Shown in pieces: positions 1 to 6,232 of a stretch of DNA of 6,321 nucleotides. Every line of letters begins with the position of its first letter. Position 1 is the first letter of the stretch. The position numbers and the translations under genes were made by a program. This DNA is from Ignavibacteriaceae bacterium (GTDB taxonomy: Bacteria; Bacteroidota; Ignavibacteria; Ignavibacteriales; Ignavibacteriaceae). Below the pieces are notes generated by a model. The model worked only from the letters and a program-made list of their open reading frames with translations. It did no database searches and had not been told where the DNA came from. The stretch covers positions 1 through 6,321 of the forward strand of contig JARLHB010000111.1 in assembly GCA_031292465.1 (NCBI GenBank), given 5' to 3'.

Positions 1-1048
1 AATTCTGGCCTAATATTAATGATTCCTTTGCATTAGCCTGTCCAATAGCTGTCTGGTCTGAAATGATTAAGGCGCAAATAGTTAGCAATATGGAGATAAA
101 CAAATGCAGACTGTATTTTGAATTGGAATTCTTATACATCATATACAGATAATGATACCCTAGAAAAAGCAGGACAAGTGCAATTATTATATAAGCAAAT
201 ACTCCGCCTGTTAAGATATCGCCAGGCAGAACGCTTACATTAATTAATAAAAATACCGGGATAATAACAGAAGTTATTGCAGTAAGGTTAATGCTGAATT
301 TCCTGACAAAGTTTTTATATTCTTCATCCATTCCCTTCATCCCGCCTTCCCAGTAAAAGAAGCCGAAAAGAAAAGCAGCGCCGGTAAAGGCACCCGCCAT
401 TAAAAGGAAAGGAATAAACCTCGCCAGTACGCTAATCGAAAATATAGTTGAAAGCACGCTGCTGTCATCCCAGCCGGATTGGAAAAGAGCCAGGCACAAG
501 CCTGAAACAAAAAGCCATAAGCCAAGGAAAAGAAACAGGATGCCAAATCCGCCTGATTTTACGCTTAACTTTGAACTGCCTTTTCTTAATTTTGATAGTT
601 CCTCTTTAAGCGAAGGGTCTTCGGATTTGAAATCTTTAATTGAATCGAAAATATCATTGAATGCCGTTGAATACCTGTACGTATATACTAATATAAGCCC
701 GACAGCTATCAGCATACATGCGCCGGTAAGGTAACTTACAACTATTAAATTTTCATTGTGAAATATCTGCACAAATAAAAGTATTGACGTAATTAAAGGC
801 ATTACGCCAAGCATAATTCCAATACTTTTATTTATTGTTACTAATTCAATTACATCTTTTGAAAAACGGATATACAGGTTATTCCCCTGCTTAATCCCTT
901 TTCTCCGGAAGAATAAAGAAATAACAGTGCCGCCAAATACTATGCTTATAAAGGGGACAAACAAAAAGAGAATAAGCATTACTATATATCGCAGTAAAGT
1001 AATATGTTCGGGAGAAAGCGGTATTACTAATTTATCCAGGAAATCCAT
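1..1048 (-). CDS. Polytopic membrane protein of the oxidase operon (3' end missing)
   Basis: The frame is open from an ATG at 1048 to the window edge (349 codons, no stop), so the C-terminus is missing. It begins 21 nt after the ctaB stop, with a purine-rich AGAGAG about 6 nt before the ATG, and so looks like the last visible gene of the same operon. Hydrophobicity gives eight likely membrane segments at about residues 17-47, 76-96, 101-123, 167-190, 206-232, 252-271, 283-304 and 314-331. Basic loops (RRKG near 48-51, the K/E-rich 135-165 stretch, and 235-250) point to a periplasmic N-terminus and put the chain in the periplasm again after helix 8. No CxxCH heme motif or known domain is visible in the part present. 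Inference: a periplasmic C-terminal domain follows beyond the edge, possibly a c-type cytochrome given the context. I do not recognise the family with certainty. The reading frame is well supported; the function is not. Confidence 0.8.
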   Translation of the reverse strand, partial: MDFLDKLVIPLSPEHITLLRYIVMLILFLFVPFISIVFGGTVISLFFRRKGIKQGNNLYIRFSKDVIELVTINKSIGIMLGVMPLITSILLFVQIFHNENLIVVSYLTGACMLIAVGLILVYTYRYSTAFNDIFDSIKDFKSEDPSLKEELSKLRKGSSKLSVKSGGFGILFLFLGLWLFVSGLCLALFQSGWDDSSVLSTIFSISVLARFIPFLLMAGAFTGAAFLFGFFYWEGGMKGMDEEYKNFVRKFSINLTAITSVIIPVFLLINVSVLPGDILTGGVFAYIIIALVLLFLGYHYLYMMYKNSNSKYSLHLFISILLTICALIISDQTAIGQANAKESLILGQN

Positions 1049-1069
1049 TTATCACTCTCTGTTTCAATA

Positions 1070-1981
1070 TTAAATGAAAAGTTTTTCGATTGATAATAAC
1101 AGAACAACTAAAATTGCAAAAATATTTATTTCACGGAATGCCAGCCTGAACCACATATTTTCATTTGCAGGTTTTAACAATCTTAGTGCATTCCATAAAA
1201 GCCATATACCGGCAGCAATAATGCCGGAATATATAATGTAGTTCTTTACAAGTCCGAACATGGGCAGTAAAGTGCTTGCGGCAAAAGTTGATGCAATCCA
1301 AATAAAAGTAATCCTTGAAAGCTGCCTCATGCTGAATATTTGCGTTAAAGTCGGGAAACCGGCCTGTTCATAATCCTTTCCGAATATCAACAGCAAGAGC
1401 CAGAAATGCGGTATCTGCCAGATAAAGAAAAAGAATCCTAATATTAATATCTGTGGATCTAGGATACTGCCTCCGGCGGCTGCCCACCCTACCATGGGGG
1501 GCAAAGCGCCTACAAGTGACCCCGGAATTATTGCAAGTGCGCTTTTTCTTTTCAATGGAGTATAGATGCCGTTATACCAGAATAAATTTAACAAACCAAT
1601 ACAAAGCGCCGCCAGCCCTGATCCGATAAACAGTACAGCCGAGCCGCTGAGTACTAATATTAAAGCAAGAGCGAGTGCATTGCCTGCCGAAATTTTGCCG
1701 GATGGAATCGGCCTGTTGTGAGTACGTTTCATTAATGCATCTGTAAAACGCTCCTGGTAATGATTTATTACGGCAGAACCGGAAGAAAGCAGTAATATGC
1801 CTATAGCCGGAGCAATAATATCCATAGTAATTTTACCTGCGTAACATATGAATCCGAATATAGTGGTAAGCGTAACAAATGTAGTTATCCGCAGTTTCAT
1901 CAGTTCTGTAACGGTATTAATCCTTTCGCTAAAGCCTGTTACTCTTTTGCTTCCGGTTATTTTAATAGTTGCTGTAGCCAT
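1070..1981 (-). CDS. ctaB: Protoheme IX farnesyltransferase (heme O synthase)
   Basis: UbiA-family membrane prenyltransferase that adds a farnesyl group to heme B to make heme O, the precursor of the heme A used by CtaD. It has 303 residues, normal for the family. The first prenyl-diphosphate/Mg site is N73-HYQERFTDALMKRTHNRP, a variant of NxxxDxxxD in which the first Asp is Glu. The second conserved region is YTPLKRKS (140-147), followed by PGSLVGALPPMVGWAAA; IWQIPHFWLL near 187-196 is also typical of CtaB. Several hydrophobic helices fill the rest. The frame extends upstream to an ATG at 2032, but that start would overlap ctaC by 50 nt and has no Shine-Dalgarno. I chose the ATG at 1981 (MATATIK...), one base after the ctaC stop, so translation is probably coupled by reinitiation. 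Heme A synthase, the next enzyme in the pathway, is not seen here. Confidence 0.95.
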   Translation of the reverse strand: MATATIKITGSKRVTGFSERINTVTELMKLRITTFVTLTTIFGFICYAGKITMDIIAPAIGILLLSSGSAVINHYQERFTDALMKRTHNRPIPSGKISAGNALALALILVLSGSAVLFIGSGLAALCIGLLNLFWYNGIYTPLKRKSALAIIPGSLVGALPPMVGWAAAGGSILDPQILILGFFFFIWQIPHFWLLLLIFGKDYEQAGFPTLTQIFSMRQLSRITFIWIASTFAASTLLPMFGLVKNYIIYSGIIAAGIWLLWNALRLLKPANENMWFRLAFREINIFAILVVLLLSIEKLFI

Positions 1982-1982
1982 A

Positions 1983-2639
1983 TTATAAGCTGCTTTTATT
2001 CGTTGATAAAGTATCTGCCGCAGGCGCAGCATTAAGAACCTGTTTATTATGCCATGCCTTATACTGTTCCCCGGTAAGCACTGCTACTGTACTATACATG
2101 TAGGAATGTCTTAAACCGCAATATTCAGCACATAAAACATCATAATTTCCAACGCGGGTAGGAAGAAACCACGCGGTGTTTATCCTGCCGGGAATAACAT
2201 CCTTTTTTATCCTGAATGCAGGCACGTAAAACGAGTGGTCAACATCCTTTGAATTCAAGAGTACTTTTACAGGTTTATTAACCTCGCAGAACAAAGTATC
2301 TGCCTTAATGCCATCCTGATATTTATAGGACCAGCTCCACATTTGGGCGTAGACATTAACTATCACAGCGTCTTTAGGGGAATCGTTCATCTGCTTATAC
2401 CCTACCCACCCGTAATAAAACATGAACACCACCAATATGGCGGGGATCACAGTCCATGTAATTTCAAGGACTAAGCTTCCCTCGATATTTTTAGCTCTCT
2501 TGTTCCGTTTGCTGTTATATTTAATAACGAATGTAATCATCATTGCCGTAATAAGTACAAGAAAGAAAACGCATATTACGACAATGAATATAAATGTATT
2601 ATCAACCGGCTGAACAAAATTTGATGCATCAGCTAACAT
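1983..2639 (-). CDS. ctaC: Cytochrome c oxidase subunit II (CuA subunit)
   Basis: Accepts electrons from cytochrome c at a binuclear CuA centre on the periplasmic side and passes them to heme a in CtaD. The protein has 218 residues from the chosen start. Two N-terminal membrane helices (about 15-40 and 58-77) are followed by a cupredoxin domain. The second helix region carries LEITWTVIP, whose Glu (E59) corresponds to the K-channel entrance glutamate. The aromatic electron-entry patch is MWSWSYKY (about 100-107). CuA ligands are complete: H135 in DVDHSFYVP, then C170-x-E172-x-C174-x3-H178-x2-M181. The chain ends about 37 residues later with a short polar tail, so there is no fused cytochrome c domain of the caa3 kind. 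There is no lipoprotein signal. A GTG at 2648 would give three more residues, but it lies inside the Shine-Dalgarno AAGGTGA that serves the ATG at 2639. The gene sits after ctaF rather than in the common place ahead of ctaD. Confidence 0.96.
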   Translation of the reverse strand: MLADASNFVQPVDNTFIFIVVICVFFLVLITAMMITFVIKYNSKRNKRAKNIEGSLVLEITWTVIPAILVVFMFYYGWVGYKQMNDSPKDAVIVNVYAQMWSWSYKYQDGIKADTLFCEVNKPVKVLLNSKDVDHSFYVPAFRIKKDVIPGRINTAWFLPTRVGNYDVLCAEYCGLRHSYMYSTVAVLTGEQYKAWHNKQVLNAAPAADTLSTNKSSL

Positions 2640-2644
2640 ATTTT

Positions 2645-2651
2645 TCACCTT
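2645..2651 (-). promoter_or_regulatory. Shine-Dalgarno for ctaC
   Basis: The minus strand reads AAGGTGA, then five bases, then the ATG at 2639. This ribosome site overlaps the ctaF stop codon (TGA, 2647-2645) and contains the alternative GTG start. It decides the ctaC start and suggests that ctaC translation is coupled to ctaF. Confidence 0.7.
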
Positions 2652-2944
2652 ACATAAGAAGAATAATCTGAGAATAAAAGCGTTAAAGAAATTACTATAA
2701 ACAATAACGCCACAAGCGCAAATACCCTGAAGACACGTTCTTCCGATTTCAAATGCATAAACTCGGTTAAAACAAGATATGATTTTACAACAGCAATTAA
2801 TATTGCCACGAGTATGCTAAACTTACCGAAATTTATTCCCGCCACTGCTGCAGTAAGCCCGGTTAAGGCTACTAACGTAAGCCAGACTAAGACATAAATT
2901 CCATAGCTGTGTGTTTTTTTATCATGTGTCTTTATTTCTTCCAT
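2645..2944 (-). CDS. ctaF: Cytochrome c oxidase subunit IV (small prokaryotic type)
   Basis: Small accessory membrane subunit of the oxidase, 99 residues, with no cofactor. It has a short charged N-terminus (MEEIKTHDKK) and three membrane helices at about 14-35, 40-61 and 72-91. Between helices 2 and 3 is KSYLVLTEFMHLKSEERVFR (from K54), which matches the family hallmark of a helix ending in FMHLK before a charged turn. Family role: it helps stabilise or assemble the complex, and no catalytic residues are expected. The ATG at 2944 is preceded by GAGG (2955-2952) with a 7-nt spacer; that Shine-Dalgarno overlaps the ctaE stop codon. Its own stop overlaps the ctaC ribosome site, so it lies within a tightly coupled gene string. 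Short proteins of this kind diverge fast, so the assignment rests on helix pattern, the FMHLK motif and position. Confidence 0.9.
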   Translation of the reverse strand: MEEIKTHDKKTHSYGIYVLVWLTLVALTGLTAAVAGINFGKFSILVAILIAVVKSYLVLTEFMHLKSEERVFRVFALVALLFIVISLTLLFSDYSSYVR

Positions 2945-2953
2945 ACCAATGCC

Positions 2954-3574
2954 TCAGGTTATAAGATAAAATAACGGGAAAAGGAAAATCCATATAATGT
3001 CTACAAGGTGCCAGTACAATCCTGCCGCTTCTAATTTGACATAATTCTCAGGTGTAATTTTATTACGGATTGTATATACGGTCATGAATCCAATAACCGT
3101 CATACCGACGAGTACGTGCAATCCATGCAGCCCAACCATTGAATAATACAAACCGAAATAGAGTATCTGTCCCGGCGGGCGGCTGGATAAAACCTCGGAA
3201 CCTGGAAAGTTGCCTTCTTTAAATTCATGCGTCCACTCAATAACCTTATTTACCATAAATGTTAGTCCGAATGCAATCGTAACAAGCTGGTAAAAGATGG
3301 ATAATATCCTTTTCCCTTTCTGCATTGCAACAATTGCCAGTACCATTGTAAGGCTGCTTGTAAGAAGTATAACAGTATTTAAAGTACCGAGAAAAGTATT
3401 CATTTCCTTGGATGCAATACTAAAATCCTGCTGATGCGTGTACCTGTAAACAGAGTACATAAAGAACAGCCCTCCGAATAAAAGCAGTTCAGAAAAAAGG
3501 AACAGCCACATTCCCATCCTGCTTCTTATATCGTCTCTATGTTCGTGAACTACAGCTTGTTCCTGCGTACTCAC
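2954..3574 (-). CDS. ctaE: Cytochrome c oxidase subunit III
   Basis: Membrane subunit III, 206 residues, the five-helix form usual in bacterial A-family oxidases. It binds lipid, supports proton uptake and stability, and carries no redox centre. Visible signatures are MGMWLFLFSELLLFGGLF (from M20, with the conserved FSE at E29), NKVIEWTHEF with the membrane glutamate E113, YYSMVGLHGLHVLVG with H150 and H153, and YWHLVDIIWIFLFPLFY near the C-terminus (W188, H189, D192). The start is GTG at 3574, overlapping the ctaD stop by four bases (GTGA). It is supported by a perfect AGGAGG four bases upstream; the next in-frame ATG (residue 20) would cut into helix 1. The overlap suggests coupled translation of subunits I and III. 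Confidence 0.96.
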   Translation of the reverse strand: MSTQEQAVVHEHRDDIRSRMGMWLFLFSELLLFGGLFFMYSVYRYTHQQDFSIASKEMNTFLGTLNTVILLTSSLTMVLAIVAMQKGKRILSIFYQLVTIAFGLTFMVNKVIEWTHEFKEGNFPGSEVLSSRPPGQILYFGLYYSMVGLHGLHVLVGMTVIGFMTVYTIRNKITPENYVKLEAAGLYWHLVDIIWIFLFPLFYLIT

Positions 3575-5232
3575 TTTACCTCCTCTTCAAGTTCAGCGTA
3601 TTCATTTTGTTTATAATCATAAGGCCCGTCCACAACATTCGGAATTTCTTCAAAGTTTTCAACCGTTGGCGGAGTAGAGACTTTCCATTCTAAAGTTTCA
3701 CCGCCCCAAATATTTTGTTCTTCAATTTTCTTTCCTTTTAATAATGACGTAAGCAGGTTTATCAGCATAATTAATATGCCTGTCACCATTATCCATGAGC
3801 CTACTGTGGAAATTACATGGTATAACTGAAACTGTGGCAGGTAATGGTAAGACCTCCTCGGCATTCCCATCCAGCCCAAAATGAAGAACGGGAAATAGAG
3901 TATATTGAAACCGACAAATATTGCCCAGAAGGAACTTTTGGCAACTTTCTGATTATACATTCTGCCGAACATTTTAGGCAGCCAGTAATGTAATGCGGCA
4001 AACAGCCCGAAGCCGGTTCCGCCGAATACCACATAATGAATATGGCCGACAATGAAATATGTATCTGTAAGATAAATATCAACAGACAATGCGCCCTGTA
4101 TAATGCCTGTTAATCCACCAATTGAGAACAGGAAAATGAATGCTAATGCATACAGCATCGGCGGATCAAGTTTTATTGAGCCTTTATACAGCGTTGCCGT
4201 CCAGTTAAACACTTTTATTGCGCTTGGTATGGCAACAAGAAAAGTTAAAAGTGAAAATACAAATTCAGCGGTGCTGCTTATTCCGGTTGCAAACATGTGG
4301 TGCGCCCATACTAATGAGCCAAACAGCGCAATGCCCAGGCTTGAATAAGCAATAGCCTTATAACCGAATATTGTCCTTTGCGAAAAGACCGGAATGATTT
4401 CCGATATAACCCCCATTGCCGGAACAATAATTATATACACAGCAGGGTGGGAATACATCCAAAACATATGCTGGAACAGTATGGGATCTCCGCCCAGAGT
4501 CGGATCGAATACGCCTACATGAAACACTCTTTCTATAACTACCATTAATAATGTAATGCCTACAATAGGCGTTACAATTACCTGTATCCATGAAGTAGCA
4601 TATAATGCCCATGTAAACAAAGGCATTTTAAACCAGCTCATACCCGGCGCCCTCATGCGGTGGATAGTACTTAAGAAATTAACTCCGGTAAGTATGGATG
4701 AGAATCCTACTATAAAAAGAGCCGTTAGCGTAAATATCATATTCGTTCCGGTTCTTACGCTGTAAGGTATATAAAATGTCCAGCCTGTATCAGGAGCGCC
4801 GCCCGGCAGAACAATTGTAAGCAGCAGCATTGCCCCGCCGATTATATAAAGATACCATGACAGCAGATTAAGCCTGGGGAATGCCACGTCTTTAGCCCCA
4901 ATCAAAATAGGCAGAAAAAAATTGCCGAACACTGACGGGACTACAGGCACAACGACAAGGAAAATCATTATTATTCCATGAAGCGTAAAGAATTCATTAT
5001 ATACCTGCGGTCCTACAATAGTTCCTTCGGGAGTTAACAGCTCAAGCCTAATTAAAAATCCAAGCGTAACACCTACAGCAAAAAAGCTGATTATCGTTAT
5101 CAGATATAATATGCCTATTCTTTTATGATCTGTTGAAAGCAGCCAGCCTAATATGCCTTTATGCTTTCCTTCATAGTCAAGATAGCTTACTTCATGTCCG
5201 TTATTGCTAACAGCCAATGTTTCACCTGACAT
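3571..5232 (-). CDS. ctaD: Cytochrome c oxidase subunit I (A2-type heme-copper)
   Basis: Catalytic subunit that reduces O2 to water at heme a3-CuB and pumps protons. It has 553 residues and about 12 helices. Heme a ligands are H85 (TLHG) and H399, and the heme a3 ligand is H397 (GHIHYV). CuB ligands are H262, H311 and H312 (WAHHMF). Y266, four residues after H262, is placed for the His-Tyr crosslink. Helix VI reads MYSHPAVY: the A1 glutamate (HPEVY) is replaced by Ala, and Y260-S261 gives the YSHP signature of the A2 subfamily. The D-channel entrance D115 (GAKDVAFPR), N104 and N122 are present, as are the K-channel K340 (AIPSAIKVFNW) and the propionate arginines R459-R460. At the Mg site the usual HDTYF is TDTYF, so T389 replaces His. 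The C-terminal WGGETLEWKVSTPPTVENF matches the usual tail. The ATG at 5232 follows GAGGT with a 7-nt spacer. Confidence 0.98.
   Translation of the reverse strand: MSGETLAVSNNGHEVSYLDYEGKHKGILGWLLSTDHKRIGILYLITIISFFAVGVTLGFLIRLELLTPEGTIVGPQVYNEFFTLHGIIMIFLVVVPVVPSVFGNFFLPILIGAKDVAFPRLNLLSWYLYIIGGAMLLLTIVLPGGAPDTGWTFYIPYSVRTGTNMIFTLTALFIVGFSSILTGVNFLSTIHRMRAPGMSWFKMPLFTWALYATSWIQVIVTPIVGITLLMVVIERVFHVGVFDPTLGGDPILFQHMFWMYSHPAVYIIIVPAMGVISEIIPVFSQRTIFGYKAIAYSSLGIALFGSLVWAHHMFATGISSTAEFVFSLLTFLVAIPSAIKVFNWTATLYKGSIKLDPPMLYALAFIFLFSIGGLTGIIQGALSVDIYLTDTYFIVGHIHYVVFGGTGFGLFAALHYWLPKMFGRMYNQKVAKSSFWAIFVGFNILYFPFFILGWMGMPRRSYHYLPQFQLYHVISTVGSWIMVTGILIMLINLLTSLLKGKKIEEQNIWGGETLEWKVSTPPTVENFEEIPNVVDGPYDYKQNEYAELEEEVK
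3579..3584 (-). promoter_or_regulatory. Consensus Shine-Dalgarno for ctaE inside ctaD
   Basis: The minus strand reads AGGAGG followed by TAAA and the GTG start at 3574. The site lies in the last codons of ctaD (the EEEVK end), so the E/V-rich tail of CtaD doubles as a ribosome site. It supports the GTG start for ctaE. Confidence 0.75.
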
Positions 5233-5273
5233 AATTTCTACCTCTATTCCTTCTGTTATTTAATTTTTTCTTC

Positions 5274-5334
5274 CTTCGTGTCTTTGTGCCTTTGCGGCAA
5301 TTTCTGTTTGCCACGAAGACACAAAGGCACTAAG
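5274..5334. repeat. Octamer-built hairpin between sco and ctaD
   Basis: Imperfect inverted repeat with 27-nt arms at 5274-5300 and 5308-5334 around a 7-nt loop; 22 of 27 positions are complementary. Each arm is three tandem octamers: the left arm reads CTTCGTGT, CTTTGTGC, CTTTGCGG, then CAA. The element fills much of the 106-nt gap between the sco stop and the ctaD start, beginning about 4 nt after the sco stop and ending about 30 nt before the ctaD Shine-Dalgarno. In the direction of transcription it is followed by an A-rich run, not a U-tract, so it does not look like a standard intrinsic terminator. It may affect mRNA processing or stability, or be a dispersed REP-like element. A related element precedes sco. 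I see no promoter in this gap. Confidence 0.8.
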
Positions 5335-5338
5335 TATA

Positions 5339-6136
5339 TCAAACTGTTTTTTTATGTTTCCCGGGCTTCAAAACCACAAACACAAACACCACTGCAACCA
5401 TTAAAAGAGTTCCGGCACCGAATATTTTAAATAAATCAAATGTATATGTATCGCTCTTCGGCTGATATGAAAAGCAGTATCTTACTACATTATCTATTAC
5501 AGGTATAGCCTCGCCTTTGGAAGCTTCCAGCAATGCCATTTTAAAATCAAACGGTAAAATTCTGAAATCACCGTGATTATTGTAATCCGGTTTTAGGTAC
5601 CGGCAAATTTTCCCGTCGGCGGAAATAAAAATCAGTACGCCTGTATGGATAAAAGCTTCTTCCTGACGCTGGTAATTAAAACCTACAGCTTTTGTAACAG
5701 TACTTATTGCCGCGCTGTCGCCGGTTAAAAACGTCCATGCATTTGCAGGGATTTCTGTTTTAACCAGGTTTAACATTTCAGCTTTCTTTGCTGCGGCATC
5801 TTTAGAAAATTCATTATCGTTAATGCTTATAGTAATTATGTTGTAATCTTTACCTGCAGTCAGATCAATTTTATTTATAACATTTGCAACTTCCGTCATT
5901 AAGGGAGTGCATATGCCAGTACATTTATAGTATGCTAAATCTATTACTGTCGGCTTGTTTATAAGGTCCTTCAGTGCAACTGTTTTGCCTTCCGAATCCA
6001 AAAATGAAACGTCAAGCGGAACCTTTTTGCCAAGTTTTTCTACAAGTCCTATCTTCTCACTAAAGTCAGCAGGAAAAACATTACTTAATCCTGTTAAAAG
6101 AATTATTAAAACAACCGCCCCAATTTTAGTTTTCAT
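5339..6136 (-). CDS. sco: SCO/SenC family copper chaperone with C-terminal membrane anchor
   Basis: Periplasm-facing thioredoxin-fold protein of the SCO family, which binds copper and helps build the CuA site of oxidase subunit II. It has 265 residues. An N-terminal signal or anchor (about 5-20) is followed by a possible cleavage site near FPA-DF (A23). The copper site is intact: YKCTGICTPL gives C72 and C76 (CxxxC), and H164 in FIHTGVLIF is the third ligand. ISADGKICRYL (about 171-181) is the usual strand after the His. Beyond the core is an extension with C221 (RYCFSYQP) and a second hydrophobic segment (about 238-257) ending in a basic tail, as in SCO proteins of Bacteroidota-like and deltaproteobacterial oxidase operons. 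The ATG at 6136 has a strong Shine-Dalgarno. It lies directly upstream of ctaD, consistent with service to this oxidase. Hairpin repeats flank it on both sides. Confidence 0.95.
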   Translation of the reverse strand: MKTKIGAVVLIILLTGLSNVFPADFSEKIGLVEKLGKKVPLDVSFLDSEGKTVALKDLINKPTVIDLAYYKCTGICTPLMTEVANVINKIDLTAGKDYNIITISINDNEFSKDAAAKKAEMLNLVKTEIPANAWTFLTGDSAAISTVTKAVGFNYQRQEEAFIHTGVLIFISADGKICRYLKPDYNNHGDFRILPFDFKMALLEASKGEAIPVIDNVVRYCFSYQPKSDTYTFDLFKIFGAGTLLMVAVVFVFVVLKPGKHKKTV

Positions 6137-6144
6137 TTTATTTT

Positions 6145-6152
6145 TCCTCCTT
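6145..6152 (-). promoter_or_regulatory. Strong Shine-Dalgarno for sco at the hairpin edge
   Basis: The minus strand reads AAGGAGGA, with AGGAGG nine bases before the ATG at 6136. Its 5' end overlaps the foot of the adjacent hairpin (ending at 6150) by up to three bases, so folding of that hairpin could influence ribosome access. Confidence 0.7.
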
Positions 6153-6231
6153 AGTGTTTCTTAGTGCCCTAAGTGCCTTAGTGGTAAAATGCCTCACCAC
6201 TAAGTCGCTAAGAACACTTAGATTCACTAAG
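6150..6231. repeat. Octamer-built hairpin upstream of sco
   Basis: Inverted repeat with 36-nt arms (6150-6185 and 6196-6231) around a 10-nt loop; 28 of 36 positions are complementary. Each arm is a run of four related units with matching lengths of 10, 9, 8 and 8 nt from the outside in. On the left arm they begin CTTAGTGTTT, CTTAGTGCC, CTAAGTGC, CTTAGTGG. The innermost nine base pairs (CTTAGTGGT with its complement) are perfect. The element occupies almost the entire gap between the stop codon of the upstream gene (one base away) and the sco Shine-Dalgarno. No U-tract follows in the direction of transcription. It shares its architecture with the element at 5274-5334, but the fourth base of the unit is A here and mostly T there. 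Confidence 0.8.
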
Positions 6232-6232
6232 A

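Noticed and set aside
540..734. Plus-strand open frame of 64 codons.
   Set aside because: It lies fully antisense to the open membrane-protein gene on the minus strand, has no ribosome site and no recognisable content.
1982..2032. Upstream ATG at 2032 as the ctaB start.
   Set aside because: It would overlap ctaC by 50 nt and lacks a ribosome site; the extra residues are basic and unlike a CtaB N-terminus. The ATG at 1981 sits one base after the ctaC stop.
1983..2100. ctaC truncated of a C-terminal cytochrome c domain.
   Set aside because: It ends with an in-frame stop one base before ctaB, has all CuA ligands and a length normal for unfused subunit II, so nothing shows recent truncation.
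2422..2613. Plus-strand open frame of 63 codons.
   Set aside because: It is antisense to the membrane-helix region of ctaC; its hydrophobic look mirrors the helix codons.
4446..4463. Loss of the HPEVY glutamate as a sign of an inactive subunit I.
   Set aside because: All heme and CuB ligands and the crosslink Tyr are intact, and Tyr-Ser at this place is the known A2 alternative.
3813..4765. Several short open frames on both strands (3813-4082, 4103-4348, 4358-4612, 4556-4765).
   Set aside because: All are inside ctaD, whose frame carries every expected oxidase motif; these are shadow frames.
5274..5334. Hairpin between sco and ctaD as an intrinsic terminator.
   Set aside because: In the direction of transcription an A-rich stretch follows the stem instead of a U-tract, and the downstream genes belong to the same pathway.
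5955..6164. Plus-strand open frame of 69 codons.
   Set aside because: It is antisense to the start of sco and runs into the hairpin repeat; no supporting signal.
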